From Prevotella sp. P5-108 (lineage in GTDB: Bacteria > Bacteroidota > Bacteroidia > Bacteroidales > Bacteroidaceae): a stretch of 64,000 nt of DNA. Made by a program: the position numbers and the translations under genes. Positions 23,985 through 33,267 of the stretch are shown here, one piece after another. The notes below the pieces were generated by a model. The model ran no database searches, was not told the origin of the DNA, and saw only the letters and a list, made by a program, of their open reading frames with translations. Numbering within the stretch: position 1 is the stretch's first letter; each line of letters starts with the position of its first letter. The stretch covers positions 1-64,000 of the forward strand of contig NZ_NPJJ01000057.1 of NCBI RefSeq assembly GCF_002251385.1. Reading direction: 5' to 3'.

Positions 23985-24450
23985 GAGATTTTTCTTTGCA
24001 TTGTCTTCGACTTGCACTACCTTTACTGCTCCCGCCGTGAAGGTAGGCGGCACCTCAAGAATAAAAATAAACAAGTTTATTTTGTATTCTCTTCGGTTTG
24101 CACTATTTACGGCTCTCGCCGTGAAGGTAGGCGGCACCTCAAGAATAAAAATAAACAAGTTTATTTTGTATTCTCTTCGGTTTGCACTATTTACGGCTCC
24201 CGCCGTGAAGGTAGGCGGCACCTCAAGAATAAAAATAAACGAGTTTATTTTGTATTCTCTTCGGTTTGCACTATTTACGGCTCCCGCCGTGAAGGTAGGC
24301 GGCACCTCAAGAATAAAAATAAACGAGTTTATTTTGTATTCTCTTCGGTTTGCACTACCTTTGGATAAGGTAGGCTGCGTCTCAACAATGCCAAATGAAA
24401 AAACTTTCGTTTTTTCTTTGCATTGTCTTCGACTTGCACTACCTTTGCAA
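23985..24450. repeat. Four 84-bp tandem repeats in a divergent promoter region
   Basis: Units start at 24028, 24112, 24196 and 24280 (GCTCCCGCCGTGAAGGTAGG...). They differ by only a few bases. Each contains AAATAAAC-(AA/GA)-GTTTATTT, a perfect small hairpin, and ends with TTTGCACTATTTACG, a decayed form of the flanking promoter TTGCACTACCTTTG. Intact promoter boxes remain at 24356-24363 and 24440-24447. Flanks 23985-24027 and 24412-24450 share TTTCTTTGCATTGTCTTCGA. Both strands stay open only because 84 is divisible by 3. Confidence 0.9.
24440..24447 (+). promoter_or_regulatory. Promoter -7 box for the MATE operon
   Basis: TACCTTTG with 19 nt to the ATG at 24467. TTTG at 24418-24421 lies about 18 bp upstream, near the expected -33 position. 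Confidence 0.7.
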
Positions 24451-24466
24451 TACATAATTATATATA

Positions 24467-25843
24467 ATGGATAATAAGAAAGCTACGTTAGAATTGGGAA
24501 CGAAGCCAGTAGGGCGGCTGCTGTGGCAGTTTGCCTTGCCAGCTATCATTGCCATGACCGCCTCGTCGCTCTACAATATCGCCGACCGCGTGTTCTTGGG
24601 ACAGGTAGTAGGTCCGCTCGCCATATCGGGACTGGCCATCACGCTGCCCTTCATGAACCTCTCGGGAGCCTTCGGTGCCGCCATCGGCGTGGGAGCCTCG
24701 ACCTCTATCTCCGTGAAATTGGGGCAGCGCGACTATGGTGTCGCCGAGAACCTGCTGGGCAATACCATTACGCTCAACCTGCTGGTGGGTATCGGACTTG
24801 GTGCCCTGTGTCTTATATTCCTCGACCCCATACTCTACTTCTTCGGCGCCAGCGAGGCCACTATCCCCTACGCCCGCGACTATATGCAGATAATACTCGT
24901 GGGCAATGCCGTGACCCACATGTATCTGGGTATGAACGCCGTGCTGCGGTCGGCAAGCAAGCCACGACAGGCTATGAACGCCACCATCTTCACGGTGGTG
25001 ATGAACATACTGCTCGACGCGCTCTTCATCTGGGTCTTCGGTTGGGGCATACGCGGTGCGGCGTGGGCCACGATAATCTCGCAGACGATAGCGCTGTGCT
25101 ACCAGATGCGCATCTTTGCCAACAAGAACGAGCTGCTCCACCTGGAGCGTGGCATATACAGACTCAAAGCCAATCTGGTAAAGAATATCATCGCTATAGG
25201 CATCTCGCCCTTCCTCATGCAGAGCTGCGCCTGCGTGGTGGTGATATTCCTCAACAACCAACTGGTGCGCTACGGCGGCGACCTGAGTGTGGGTGCCTAC
25301 GGCATAGCCAACAGCATAGCCTTCATCTTCGTTATGTTTATCATAGGCCTCAACCAGGGCATGCAACCCATAGCAGGATATAACTACGGCAGCCGACAGA
25401 TAGACCGTCTGGTACGAGTATACCACCTATCGGTAATGGCGGCTACGGCAATCATGGCGGTGGGATGGCTGATAGCCATGTTTGTGCCCCATCTCTGTGC
25501 CCGCATGTTTACCACCGACCCTACGCTCATCGACATGTCGGCACGCGCCATACGCATCATGATGCTGGTGTTCCCCTTTGTGGGCTACCAGATAGTGACG
25601 ACCAACCTCTTCCAGTGTATCGGCATGGTGAAGATAAGCATCTTCCTCTCGCTGTCGCGACAGATGCTCTTCCTGTTGCCGCTCATCGGCGTGCTGCCCC
25701 TGTTCTGGGGCATCGGCGGAGTGTGGTATGCCATGCCCATCTCTGACTTCATGGCAACTATCGCCACCTTTGTCATCATGAAGATATATATCAGCAAACT
25801 AAAGAATAGCAACCCCGTAGCCACTAACAATCATGGACAATAA
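24467..25843 (+). CDS. MATE-family efflux transporter
   Basis: 458 aa, twelve predicted membrane segments in two six-helix halves. The first half begins KPVGRLLWQFALPAIIAMTA and contains NIADRVFLGQVVGPLAISGL; the second has FIIGLNQGMQPIAGYNYGSR, the MATE signature region. These proteins export cationic drugs or metabolites across the inner membrane in exchange for Na+ or H+. It is the first gene of a rightward operon; its last 11 bases overlap the kinase-like gene that follows. The promoter region upstream holds the 84-bp repeats. The substrate is unknown. Another MATE gene lies at 37931. Confidence 0.94.
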   Translation: MDNKKATLELGTKPVGRLLWQFALPAIIAMTASSLYNIADRVFLGQVVGPLAISGLAITLPFMNLSGAFGAAIGVGASTSISVKLGQRDYGVAENLLGNTITLNLLVGIGLGALCLIFLDPILYFFGASEATIPYARDYMQIILVGNAVTHMYLGMNAVLRSASKPRQAMNATIFTVVMNILLDALFIWVFGWGIRGAAWATIISQTIALCYQMRIFANKNELLHLERGIYRLKANLVKNIIAIGISPFLMQSCACVVVIFLNNQLVRYGGDLSVGAYGIANSIAFIFVMFIIGLNQGMQPIAGYNYGSRQIDRLVRVYHLSVMAATAIMAVGWLIAMFVPHLCARMFTTDPTLIDMSARAIRIMMLVFPFVGYQIVTTNLFQCIGMVKISIFLSLSRQMLFLLPLIGVLPLFWGIGGVWYAMPISDFMATIATFVIMKIYISKLKNSNPVATNNHGQ

Positions 25844-26477
25844 CAACATCATCATCACCATAGGCCGGCAGATAGGCAGTGGTGGAAGCGCCATCGCCAA
25901 GATGCTCGCCGAGGAGTTCGGCGCACGCCTCTACGACAAGGAGATACTCAACCTGGCAGCACGCGAAAGCGGCTTCTGCGAAGAGTTCTTTGAAGAGAAC
26001 GACGAGAAGAAGGGGTTCTTCAAAACTGCACTGCAGTTTCACTTCCCTCTCTTCACGCGCAACAGCTACTACAACACCGACTTCAACCAGGAGAACCTGT
26101 ACCTCTTCCAGTGTGACGCCATACGCAAGGCTGCCTCGGAGGGCAGTTGCGTGTTCGTGGGCCGCACCGCCGACTATGTGCTGCGCGATATGGACAATGT
26201 GGTCAACGTGTTTGTAAGTGCCGACCTCGACACCCGCATCGCCGAGATAGCCCGCCGCCGCAACATCAGCGACGACGAAGCCCGCAAGTATATCAGCGAG
26301 GGTGAAAGCCGACGGGCGTCGTACTACAACTACTACACGGGCAAGCAGTGGGGACACTGTGAGAGCTACGACCTCTGCATCAACGCAGGACGGTTGGGCC
26401 ACGAGGCTGCCACCAAGCTGATAGCCGACTACGCAAGACAGGTGATGGGACAGGCAAACGACAAGAGCCATGAGTAA
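25833..26477 (+). CDS. Cytidylate kinase-like family protein
   Basis: 214 aa. The P-loop is ITIGRQIGSGGSAIAKMLAE, i.e. GRxxGSGG, the hallmark of the cytidylate-kinase-2 group of Bacteroidetes and Firmicutes. AFVGRT-like (CVFVGRTADYVLRDMDN) and VFVSADLDTRIAEIARRRNI are the conserved strand and lid regions. Such proteins are annotated as CMP-kinase-like, but the substrate has not been settled for many of them; the canonical cmk is usually a separate gene. It overlaps the MATE gene by 11 bp and the phosphoesterase gene by 8 bp, so translation is coupled. Confidence 0.85.
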   Translation: MDNNNIIITIGRQIGSGGSAIAKMLAEEFGARLYDKEILNLAARESGFCEEFFEENDEKKGFFKTALQFHFPLFTRNSYYNTDFNQENLYLFQCDAIRKAASEGSCVFVGRTADYVLRDMDNVVNVFVSADLDTRIAEIARRRNISDDEARKYISEGESRRASYYNYYTGKQWGHCESYDLCINAGRLGHEAATKLIADYARQVMGQANDKSHE

Positions 26478-26979
26478 GCGGATAGGCATCATCAGCGATA
26501 CCCACGGATGCTGGGACGCCAAGTACGAGACCTATCTCGGCGACTGCGACGAGATATGGCACGCCGGCGACATAGGCACCACCGAGCTGGCAGACCAGTT
26601 TGAGGCCATGCGCCCCGTCTTCCGCGCCGTCTGCGGCAACTGCGACGGCGGCGACCTGCGTCGGCGCTATCCCGAGAGGCTGCGGTTCAAGTGTGAAGAT
26701 GTGGACGTGCTCATCAAGCATATCGGCGGCTATCCGGGCCACTATGACCGCTCGGTCTTCAGTTCGCTCGTGGCTATGCCGCCCAAACTCTTCGTAGCCG
26801 GACACTCCCATATCCTCAAGGTGCAGTATGACCGCACGCTGGGGATGCTCCACATCAATCCCGGAGCAGCCGGTATGCAGGGCTGGCACGTAGACCGCAC
26901 GCTGGTAAGGCTCACTATCGACGGCGACAAGATGAGCGACTGCGAAGTGATAACCCTCAATGATAGAAAACAACGATAA
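26470..26979 (+). CDS. YfcE/MJ0936-type metallophosphoesterase
   Basis: 169 aa, cytoplasmic. All calcineurin-like metal motifs are present: ISDTHG (Asp10, His12), HAGDIGT, CGNCDGGD and AGHSH near residues 114-118, plus the family-typical HINPGAAGMQ. Members hydrolyse phosphodiesters and act with Mn2+; the natural substrate is unknown. It lies in a coupled operon with the MATE transporter, kinase-like gene and rmlB; the link to any of these is not obvious. Confidence 0.9.
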   Translation: MSKRIGIISDTHGCWDAKYETYLGDCDEIWHAGDIGTTELADQFEAMRPVFRAVCGNCDGGDLRRRYPERLRFKCEDVDVLIKHIGGYPGHYDRSVFSSLVAMPPKLFVAGHSHILKVQYDRTLGMLHINPGAAGMQGWHVDRTLVRLTIDGDKMSDCEVITLNDRKQR

Positions 26980-27001
26980 ACCAACTAAAAAACATACCGA
27001 T

Positions 27002-28153
27002 ATGAAGACTTACCTTGTCACGGGAGCCGCCGGGTTCATCGGCGCCAATTTCATCAAGTATCTACTCTATAAGAAGTATGCCAACGACGACATACGCGTG
27101 GTGGTGCTCGATGCCCTCACCTATGCCGGCAACCTCGGCACCATCAAAGACGACATCGACAACCGTCGTTGCTTCTTTGTCAAGGGCGACATACGCGACC
27201 GGGAGCTCGCCGACAGACTCTTCAGCGAATACGATATAGACTATGTGGTAAACTTTGCCGCCGAGAGCCATGTGGACCGCTCTATCGAAGACCCGCAGCT
27301 CTTCCTGAGTGTGAACATCCTGGGCACGCAGAACCTGCTCGACGCCGCCCGCCGTGCGTGGGTCACCGGACGCGACAGCCAGGGTTATCCGGCATGGAAG
27401 CCGGGCAAGCGCTTCCATCAGGTTGCCACCGACGAAGTGTATGGCTCGCTGGGCGCAGAAGGCTACTTCACCGAGGAGACCCCACTCTGCCCCCACAGTC
27501 CCTACTCGGCGTCCAAGACCTCGGCCGACCTCTTTGTGATGGCTTACCGCGACACCTACCACATGCCCGTGTCAATCACCCGCTGTTCCAACAACTACGG
27601 CCCCTATCACTTCCCCGAGAAGCTGATACCCCTCATTATCAATAACATCCTCGAAGGCAAGCCGCTGCCCGTCTATGGCGAGGGCCTCAACGTGCGCGAC
27701 TGGCTCTACGTGGAAGACCACTGCAAGGCGATAGACCTGGTGGTGCGCCAGGGTCGTGAGGGCGAGATATACAATGTGGGCGGTCACAACGAGATGCGCA
27801 ACATCGACATCGTGAAGCTCATCATCAGCACCATCCATGACATGATGGCCGAAGACAAGCAGCTGCGCAAGGTGCTGCGCAAGCAGGTAATCGGCGACGA
27901 CGGCGAGATAAGCATAGACTGGATTAACGACAGCCTCATCACCCACGTGGCTGACCGACTGGGCCACGACCAGCGCTACGCCATCGACCCCACCAAAATC
28001 AAGAATGAACTGGGATGGTACCCAGAAACCCGCTTTGCCGACGGCATCGTCAAGACCATCCGCTGGAACCTCGAGAACCAGGACTGGATTAAAGACGTCA
28101 CATCGGGAGACTATCAGAAATACTACGAACAAATGTATGGCAACCGTGGATAA
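27002..28153 (+). CDS. rmlB: dTDP-glucose 4,6-dehydratase
   Basis: 383 aa from the ATG at 27002 (MKTYLVTGAAGFIGANF); the in-frame ATG at 26960 lies within the preceding gene. It is an extended SDR enzyme with NAD motif TGAAGFIG, DALTYAGN, the dehydratase catalytic triplet in ATDEVYG (Thr-Asp-Glu), the YSASKTSAD motif (Tyr and Lys), and RCSNNYGPYHFPEKLIPL. It converts dTDP-glucose to dTDP-4-keto-6-deoxyglucose. With FdtA and FdtB encoded downstream, it supplies a 3-amino-3,6-dideoxyhexose pathway. rmlA, which makes dTDP-glucose, is not in the window. purT lies between rmlB and fdtA. Confidence 0.94.
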   Translation: MKTYLVTGAAGFIGANFIKYLLYKKYANDDIRVVVLDALTYAGNLGTIKDDIDNRRCFFVKGDIRDRELADRLFSEYDIDYVVNFAAESHVDRSIEDPQLFLSVNILGTQNLLDAARRAWVTGRDSQGYPAWKPGKRFHQVATDEVYGSLGAEGYFTEETPLCPHSPYSASKTSADLFVMAYRDTYHMPVSITRCSNNYGPYHFPEKLIPLIINNILEGKPLPVYGEGLNVRDWLYVEDHCKAIDLVVRQGREGEIYNVGGHNEMRNIDIVKLIISTIHDMMAEDKQLRKVLRKQVIGDDGEISIDWINDSLITHVADRLGHDQRYAIDPTKIKNELGWYPETRFADGIVKTIRWNLENQDWIKDVTSGDYQKYYEQMYGNRG

Positions 28154-28155
28154 TT

Positions 28156-28171
28156 CCACCTTATTATATAT
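28156..28171 (+). repeat. Copy of the dispersed AT-rich motif, at the purT start
   Basis: CCACCTTATTATATAT fills the gap between the rmlB stop (28153) and the purT start (28172). Here it may also serve as an unstructured leader for purT. Confidence 0.7.
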
Positions 28172-29359
28172 ATGACAATGAAAAAGATAATGCTGCTCGG
28201 CTCGGGCGAGTTGGGCAAAGAATTGGTAATAGCTGCCAAGAGAGCCGGTCTCTACGTGGTGGCGTGTGACAGATACGACAACGCTCCCGCCATGCAGGTG
28301 GCCGACGAGAGAGAGATATTCAGCATGCTCGACGGTGATGCCCTCGCTGCCGCCGTGGCGCGCCACAACCCCGACATCATCGTGCCCGAAATAGAAGCCA
28401 TACGCACCGAGCGACTCTTCGACTTCGAGGCGCAGGGCATACAGGTGGTTCCCAGCGCCAAGGCAGTAAACTACACGATGAACCGACGCGCCATACGCGA
28501 CCTGGCATCAAGAGAGCTGGGTCTGCGCACCGCCAAATACTTCTACGCCAAGACCTTTGAAGAGTTCAAGAGCGCTGCCGACGCCATAGGGTTCCCCTGC
28601 GTGGTCAAGCCGTTGATGAGCTCGTCGGGGCACGGCCAGAGCTACGTGCACAATGACGACGAACTACAGCAGGCGTTTACCGAAGCGATGGAGGGAAGCC
28701 GTGGCGACGTGCGCGAGGTAATCATCGAAGAGTTTATCGACTTCGACAGCGAGTTTACCCTGCTCACCGTCACTCAGAAAAACGGCAAGACGCTCTTCTG
28801 CCCGCCCATCGGACACGTGCAGAAGGGCGGCGACTACCGCGAGAGTTGGCAACCCTACCAGATAGCACCACAGGCACTGGAGCAGGCACAGCACATGGCT
28901 GCCGAGGTGACACGCGCGCTGACAGGCTATGGCCTCTGGGGCGTGGAGTTCTTCCTGACCAAGCAGGGCGAGGTAATCTTCTCTGAGCTGTCGCCACGTC
29001 CCCACGACACCGGCATGGTCACCCTCGCCCACACCACCAATCTGAGCGAGTTTGAGCTGCATCTGCGTGCCTTTATGGGTTGGAACATCCCAGCCATCCA
29101 CCTCGAACACGCCGGCTGTTCGGCCGTGATACTCTCGCCGACGGAGTCTTCCCAACCGCTCGACTACCACTTCGACGAGGCCATGGAGGAAGACCGCACC
29201 CGTCTGCGTATCTTCTGCAAGCCCGAAGCCCACGTAGGCCGCCGTATGGGTGTCGCCCTCTGCTATGGAGAGGTGGGCGACGACATCGACCGTCTGCGCG
29301 AGAAAGCCAAGCGTGTGGCCAAGACCGTGCTGGGCACCGACCCTTATATGAAAAAGTAA
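28172..29359 (+). CDS. purT: Formate-dependent phosphoribosylglycinamide formyltransferase
   Basis: 395 aa, ATP-grasp enzyme. The N-terminal pre-ATP-grasp domain has [20 protein letters not shown] and [10 protein letters not shown]. The ATP-grasp domain has [37 protein letters not shown] and the metal-binding [20 protein letters not shown] followed by HDTGMVTLA. It makes formyl-GAR from GAR, formate and ATP in purine synthesis. A second ATG six bases downstream (28178) is an equally good start. It is a purine gene inserted in a sugar-nucleotide cluster; co-transcription is likely because the gap to fdtA is a single base. Confidence 0.95.
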   Translation: MTMKKIMLLGSGELGKELVIAAKRAGLYVVACDRYDNAPAMQVADEREIFSMLDGDALAAAVARHNPDIIVPEIEAIRTERLFDFEAQGIQVVPSAKAVNYTMNRRAIRDLASRELGLRTAKYFYAKTFEEFKSAADAIGFPCVVKPLMSSSGHGQSYVHNDDELQQAFTEAMEGSRGDVREVIIEEFIDFDSEFTLLTVTQKNGKTLFCPPIGHVQKGGDYRESWQPYQIAPQALEQAQHMAAEVTRALTGYGLWGVEFFLTKQGEVIFSELSPRPHDTGMVTLAHTTNLSEFELHLRAFMGWNIPAIHLEHAGCSAVILSPTESSQPLDYHFDEAMEEDRTRLRIFCKPEAHVGRRMGVALCYGEVGDDIDRLREKAKRVAKTVLGTDPYMKK

Positions 29360-29360
29360 G

Positions 29361-29756
29361 ATGATAGGAAAGATAATCAGCCTGAGCAAGATAGCCGACC
29401 CTCGGGGCAACCTCTCCGTGGCCGAGCAGATGAAGGACATCCCCTTCGAGGTAAGCCGTGTCTACTGGACCTACGACATCCCTGCCGGCAGCCATCGTGG
29501 AGGTCATGCCCACCGCCACTGCCGTGAGTTCATCATCGCTGTGAGTGGCGCGTTCAGCGTAAGCCTGGACAATGGCACCGAGCGTGAGACCTATCAGCTC
29601 AACCGTCCTTACCAGGGGCTACTGGTAGATACCGGCATCTGGCGCACTCTCGACGATTTCTCGTCGGGAGCCGTTTGCCTGGTGCTTGCCGAAGACCCCT
29701 ACGACGAGGCCGATTATATCTATGACTACGAAGAATACCTGCAGAGCAGACGATGA
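29361..29756 (+). CDS. fdtA: dTDP-4-keto-6-deoxyhexose 3,4-ketoisomerase (FdtA/QdtA type)
   Basis: 131 aa, a single cupin domain. DPRGNLSVAEQ near the N-terminus and AGSHRGGHAHRHCREFIIAV hold the conserved residues of the FdtA/QdtA/WxcM family, including the His pair used as acid/base. It moves the keto group of dTDP-4-keto-6-deoxyglucose from C4 to C3. FdtA and QdtA differ in product stereochemistry at C4, which I cannot decide from the sequence. The next two genes encode an acetyltransferase-like protein and the aminotransferase that would use the product. Confidence 0.9.
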   Translation: MIGKIISLSKIADPRGNLSVAEQMKDIPFEVSRVYWTYDIPAGSHRGGHAHRHCREFIIAVSGAFSVSLDNGTERETYQLNRPYQGLLVDTGIWRTLDDFSSGAVCLVLAEDPYDEADYIYDYEEYLQSRR

Positions 29757-29757
29757 G

Positions 29758-30696
29758 ATGTTTGAGATAAGAAGATATACCGCCGACGACCGCAAGAGCT
29801 GGGACGGTTACGTGCGCCGTGCCCGCAACGCCACCTTCCTCTTTGAGCGCAACTATATGGAGTATCACGCCGACCGCTTTGATGACTGGTCGCTGATGTT
29901 CTATCGCCAAGGCAGGCTCTACGCCCTGCTCCCCGCCCACCGTCGCGACACCACGCTTATCTCTCACTATGGCCTCACTTATGGCGGACTCATTATGGAC
30001 ATCCATGTCACCATAAGCGACACCTGCCAGCTCTTCGCCTGTCTCAACGACTATCTGCGCCACGAGGGCTTTACCCGTGTGCTCTACCGCCCCATCCCCT
30101 GGATTTATCATGTTCATCCCTCCGAGGAAGACCTCTATGCCATCTTCTGGCAATGTCATGCCCGGCTCGCCCTCCGCAACATCGGCACCGCCATCAGCAT
30201 GCCCCAGCATCTGCGCTGGCGCAAAGACCATCTGCGGCGGTTGCGAAAAGCCCACGAGAACGGCGTGACCGTGAGGGCCAATGCGTCCATAGCCGAGTTC
30301 TGGCCTATACTCACCGACAACCTGCACAAGCGCTTTGACGCCAAACCTGTGCATACGCTCGACGAGATGCTCCTGCTGCAGAGCCGGTTTCCCGACAATA
30401 TCATCCAGTACAGCGCCTACCGCGAGGGACACATCATCGGCGGCATCACCTTCTACATCTCGCAACAGGTGGTGCACGGCCAGTACAGCGGAACCAACGA
30501 CGAGGGCAAGGAGTATGGAGCCATGGAGGCTATCTACGAGCAGGTCATGTACCAGGACTACAAGGACTGGCCCTACCTCGACTTCGGCAGTTCTACCGAG
30601 GAGCAAGGCAGCGTCATCAACGCCGGACTCATCGCCCACAAGGAGGGCTATGGCGGCCGGGGTGTGGTCTACGACACTTATGAATGGGAGTTATGA
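29758..30696 (+). CDS. FemAB/GNAT-type acyltransferase in the sugar cluster
   Basis: 312 aa from the ATG at 29758, one base after the fdtA stop; a longer in-frame start would overlap fdtA. The pattern [20 protein letters not shown] at the N-terminus, and [19 protein letters not shown] with [17 protein letters not shown] at the C-terminus, suggests the GNAT-like fold of FemAB/BioF2-type acyltransferases. In known dTDP-Fuc3NAc and dTDP-Qui3NAc clusters the N-acetyltransferase is a left-handed beta-helix enzyme (FdtC/QdtC). Here a GNAT-like protein lies in that slot, so it may N-acylate the aminosugar; it could instead act on another sugar. The start of fdtB overlaps its stop by four bases. Confidence 0.75.
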   Translation: MFEIRRYTADDRKSWDGYVRRARNATFLFERNYMEYHADRFDDWSLMFYRQGRLYALLPAHRRDTTLISHYGLTYGGLIMDIHVTISDTCQLFACLNDYLRHEGFTRVLYRPIPWIYHVHPSEEDLYAIFWQCHARLALRNIGTAISMPQHLRWRKDHLRRLRKAHENGVTVRANASIAEFWPILTDNLHKRFDAKPVHTLDEMLLLQSRFPDNIIQYSAYREGHIIGGITFYISQQVVHGQYSGTNDEGKEYGAMEAIYEQVMYQDYKDWPYLDFGSSTEEQGSVINAGLIAHKEGYGGRGVVYDTYEWEL

Positions 30697-31811
30697 TAGA
30701 ATACTTGAACCTGAAACGGATGACGGCGATGCATGCCGACGAAATCGCGCAGGCGGTGACCGGCGTGGTCAATGGCGGACGCTACCTGCAAGGCGATGCC
30801 ACGCGGGAGTTTGAGCACGACTATGCCCAGTATATCGGCACGCGCCACTGCATAGGCTGCGGCAACGGGCTGGATGCGCTCACGCTGATACTGCGCGCCT
30901 ATATCGAGCTGGGACGACTGGCCGAAGGCGACGAGGTAATCGTGCCTGCCAACACCTATATCGCCTCGATACTCGCCGTGACCGAAAACCGGCTCAAGCC
31001 TATCCTGGTAGAGCCCGACATAACCACCTACAACATCGACGCCAACCTGATAGAGCAGGCCATCACTCCCCGCACCCGCGCAGTGCTCATCGTGCACCTC
31101 TATGGCCGATGTGCCTACTCCCCGCAGATAGCCGCAATATGCCGCCGACACGGGTTGCTGCTGATAGAAGACAACGCCCAAGCCCACGGATGCCGTTTCG
31201 GCGACGTGCACACCGGTGCCCTGGGCGACGCAGCCGGACACTCGTTCTACCCAGGCAAGAACCTGGGCGCCCTGGGCGATGCCGGAGCCGTGACCACCGA
31301 TGACGACCGTCTGGCAGCGACCGTCAGAGCCATTGCCAACTATGGCAGCCATAAGAAATATGTATTTGATTACTGCGGACGCAACAGCCGTATCGACGAG
31401 ATACAGGCGGCGGTGCTCCGCGTGAAGCTCCGCTATCTGGACCGTGACAACCAGCGTCGCAAGGATATAGCCCGCTATTATCTGGACCATATCCACAACC
31501 CGCTTGTCGCTCTCCCTGCGGATAGAAACAATGACTGCGTATGGCATATATTCCCCATACGCTGCAATGACCGTGATGCGTTGGCGCGGCACCTCCTCCA
31601 ACGGGGTATCCAGACGCTTATCCACTATCCCATCGCTCCACACCGCCAACGCTGTTATCTTGCGTGGAGCCATCTCTCACTGCCCATCACCGAGCAGATA
31701 CATGCCCAGGAACTGAGTCTGCCGCTGGCACCCTATCTCTCAGACGAGGAGTGCCGGCAGGTAGCCGAGGCCGTCAGCGACTACTCGCCATCAAACGGGA
31801 ACAGACCGTAG
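30693..31811 (+). CDS. fdtB: dTDP-3-keto-6-deoxyhexose aminotransferase (FdtB/QdtB type)
   Basis: 372 aa, DegT/DnrJ/EryC1/StrS family. The PLP lysine is Lys189 in [18 protein letters not shown], preceded by [13 protein letters not shown] (PLP-contacting Asp and Gln). The start [20 protein letters not shown] and the [13 protein letters not shown] form are typical of the FdtB/QdtB branch. It transaminates the 3-keto sugar from FdtA, giving dTDP-3-amino-3,6-dideoxy-galactose or -glucose. ATGA overlap with the acyltransferase shows coupling. Its last 31 bases overlap the 3' end of the convergent deoxynucleoside kinase gene. Confidence 0.92.
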   Translation: MIEYLNLKRMTAMHADEIAQAVTGVVNGGRYLQGDATREFEHDYAQYIGTRHCIGCGNGLDALTLILRAYIELGRLAEGDEVIVPANTYIASILAVTENRLKPILVEPDITTYNIDANLIEQAITPRTRAVLIVHLYGRCAYSPQIAAICRRHGLLLIEDNAQAHGCRFGDVHTGALGDAAGHSFYPGKNLGALGDAGAVTTDDDRLAATVRAIANYGSHKKYVFDYCGRNSRIDEIQAAVLRVKLRYLDRDNQRRKDIARYYLDHIHNPLVALPADRNNDCVWHIFPIRCNDRDALARHLLQRGIQTLIHYPIAPHRQRCYLAWSHLSLPITEQIHAQELSLPLAPYLSDEECRQVAEAVSDYSPSNGNRP

Positions 31812-32407
31812 AGCTCGGCGTCGATATTGTCGGTGATGGTCTTGAAGTCTTCCACGCTGTTCTCAAACTGCAGAGTGTCGCCATCCACAATCATGAGCTT
31901 GCCCTTATAACCGGCAATCCATTCCTCGTATCTCTTGTTGAGGCCCTCGAGATAGTCGATGCGGATGGAGCGCTCGAAGTCGCGTCCGCGCTTCTGGATA
32001 TGCGACACCAGGGTAGGTATGGACGAGCGGATGTAAATCATCAGGTCGGGCAACTTGACAAGCGACATCATCAGGTCGAAGAGGTCGGTGTAGTTGTCAA
32101 AGTCGCGGTCGCTCATCATCCCCATATCGTGGAGGTTGGGCGCAAAGATGCGCGCGTCTTCAAAGATGGTGCGGTCCTGGATGATGGTGTCCTGGCTCTT
32201 GGCTATCTCCACCACGTCGCGGAAACGCTTGTTGAGGAAATAGATTTGCAGGTTGAACGACCAGCGGTCCATATCGGCGTAGTAATCGGCCAGATAGGGA
32301 TTGTTGTCGACGGGCTCGAAATGGGGAATCCACCCATATCGCTTGGCGAGCTTCTTGGTAAGCGTGGTCTTACCGCTGCCTATGTTTCCGGCTATTGCTA
32401 TATGCAT
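31781..32407 (-). CDS. Deoxynucleoside kinase, paralogue 1
   Basis: 208 aa, dNK family of P-loop kinases. P-loop [14 protein letters not shown] (about 7-20), base-binding [13 protein letters not shown], the DRT motif [11 protein letters not shown] and the lid [20 protein letters not shown] are all present. It phosphorylates deoxynucleosides for salvage; in Bacteroidetes and lactobacilli such genes come in pairs with dA/dG specificity (family knowledge). The specificity here is unknown. It is 15 nt downstream of its paralogue and its 3' end overlaps fdtB by 31 bp. Confidence 0.92.
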   Translation of the reverse strand: MHIAIAGNIGSGKTTLTKKLAKRYGWIPHFEPVDNNPYLADYYADMDRWSFNLQIYFLNKRFRDVVEIAKSQDTIIQDRTIFEDARIFAPNLHDMGMMSDRDFDNYTDLFDLMMSLVKLPDLMIYIRSSIPTLVSHIQKRGRDFERSIRIDYLEGLNKRYEEWIAGYKGKLMIVDGDTLQFENSVEDFKTITDNIDAELYGLFPFDGE

Positions 32408-32422
32408 AGTTGTATAGAGTTT

Positions 32423-33058
32423 TTATTCGTTGTCTTTGAATGGAAGTGTACCCAGTTCCAGCGCGCTGTCCACGCGCTCGATGATGCGGGCAAACTTGTC
32501 GGGGTCGTGCTGGAAGTCGTTGTCGTCGGCCTCTACCACCAGCACCTTGCCCTTATACTTGTTGAAGATAAAGTCCTCGTAACGCTGGTTGAGGTTCTTG
32601 AGATACTCCAGCTGCATCGTCTGCTCATAGGCACGGCCACGCTTTTGGATGTTCTTCACCAGATGGGGCACCGAGGCGCGCAGATAAATCATCAGGTCGG
32701 GCAGCTGGGCCACGTCGGTCATAATCTCAAACAGTTCCATGTAGGTCTCATAGTCCCTGTCTGAGAGGTTGCCCATATCCCGGTTGTTGGCGGTAAATAC
32801 ATAGACGCCCTCATAGATGGAGCGGTCTTGCACGACGGTTCTGTCGCTCTTGCGTATCTCCAACAGGTCGCGGAAACGCTGTTTGAGGAAATACACTTCA
32901 AGACAGAACGACCATCGGGCTATGTCCTTATAATAGTCCTCAAGGTAAGGATTGATATCCACCGGCTCGAAGCGTGGTATCCATCCATAATGTTTTGCCA
33001 ACATTGTGGTAAGCGTCGTCTTGCCGCTACCTATATTGCCTGCTATCGCTATATGCAC
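32423..33058 (-). CDS. Deoxynucleoside kinase, paralogue 2
   Basis: 211 aa if it starts at the GTG at 33058, giving [20 protein letters not shown], which aligns with the start of paralogue 1 (MHIAIAGN). An ATG at 33112 would add 18 residues (MAPGSTDLSITT...). Both starts lie downstream of the promoter at 33135-33142. Motifs: EPVDINPYLEDYY, VVQDRSIYEG, RGRAYEQTMQLEYLKNLNQR. The tandem pair suggests two subunits of a heterodimeric kinase or two different base preferences in the salvage pathway. Confidence 0.9.
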   Translation of the reverse strand: MHIAIAGNIGSGKTTLTTMLAKHYGWIPRFEPVDINPYLEDYYKDIARWSFCLEVYFLKQRFRDLLEIRKSDRTVVQDRSIYEGVYVFTANNRDMGNLSDRDYETYMELFEIMTDVAQLPDLMIYLRASVPHLVKNIQKRGRAYEQTMQLEYLKNLNQRYEDFIFNKYKGKVLVVEADDNDFQHDPDKFARIIERVDSALELGTLPFKDNE

Positions 33059-33134
33059 GTTAGTGTAGGTTTTTATCGTGGTTATTGATAAATCTGTACT
33101 GCCCGGCGCCATCTCTATTGGCGCAAACGCGGTG

Positions 33135-33142
33135 CAAAGATA
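33135..33142 (-). promoter_or_regulatory. Promoter -7 box for the deoxynucleoside kinase pair
   Basis: The minus strand reads TATCTTTGCACC, 22 nt before the ATG at 33112 and 76 nt before the GTG at 33058. Confidence 0.6.
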
Positions 33143-33216
33143 ACCATTTATATATAAAAAAAGGTAGCGGAATAGAAAAAAAATTAAAAACAGTCTACCA
33201 ATCGGGATATTATATT

Positions 33217-33224
33217 TATCTTTG
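33217..33224 (+). promoter_or_regulatory. Promoter -7 box for the DUF3332 gene
   Basis: TATCTTTG, 43 nt before the ATG at 33268. It is divergent from the kinase promoter, with about 75 bp between the two boxes. Confidence 0.6.
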
Positions 33225-33267
33225 TAATCGTAACAGAGTACATTATTCACCATTAAACCTTATAGAT

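Noticed and set aside
23940..24455. N-terminal extension of the GH115-like protein through the 84-bp repeats
   Set aside because: The frame stays open only because 84 is a multiple of 3. The ATG at 23939 begins a signal peptide and follows a promoter box, so the extension is not translated.
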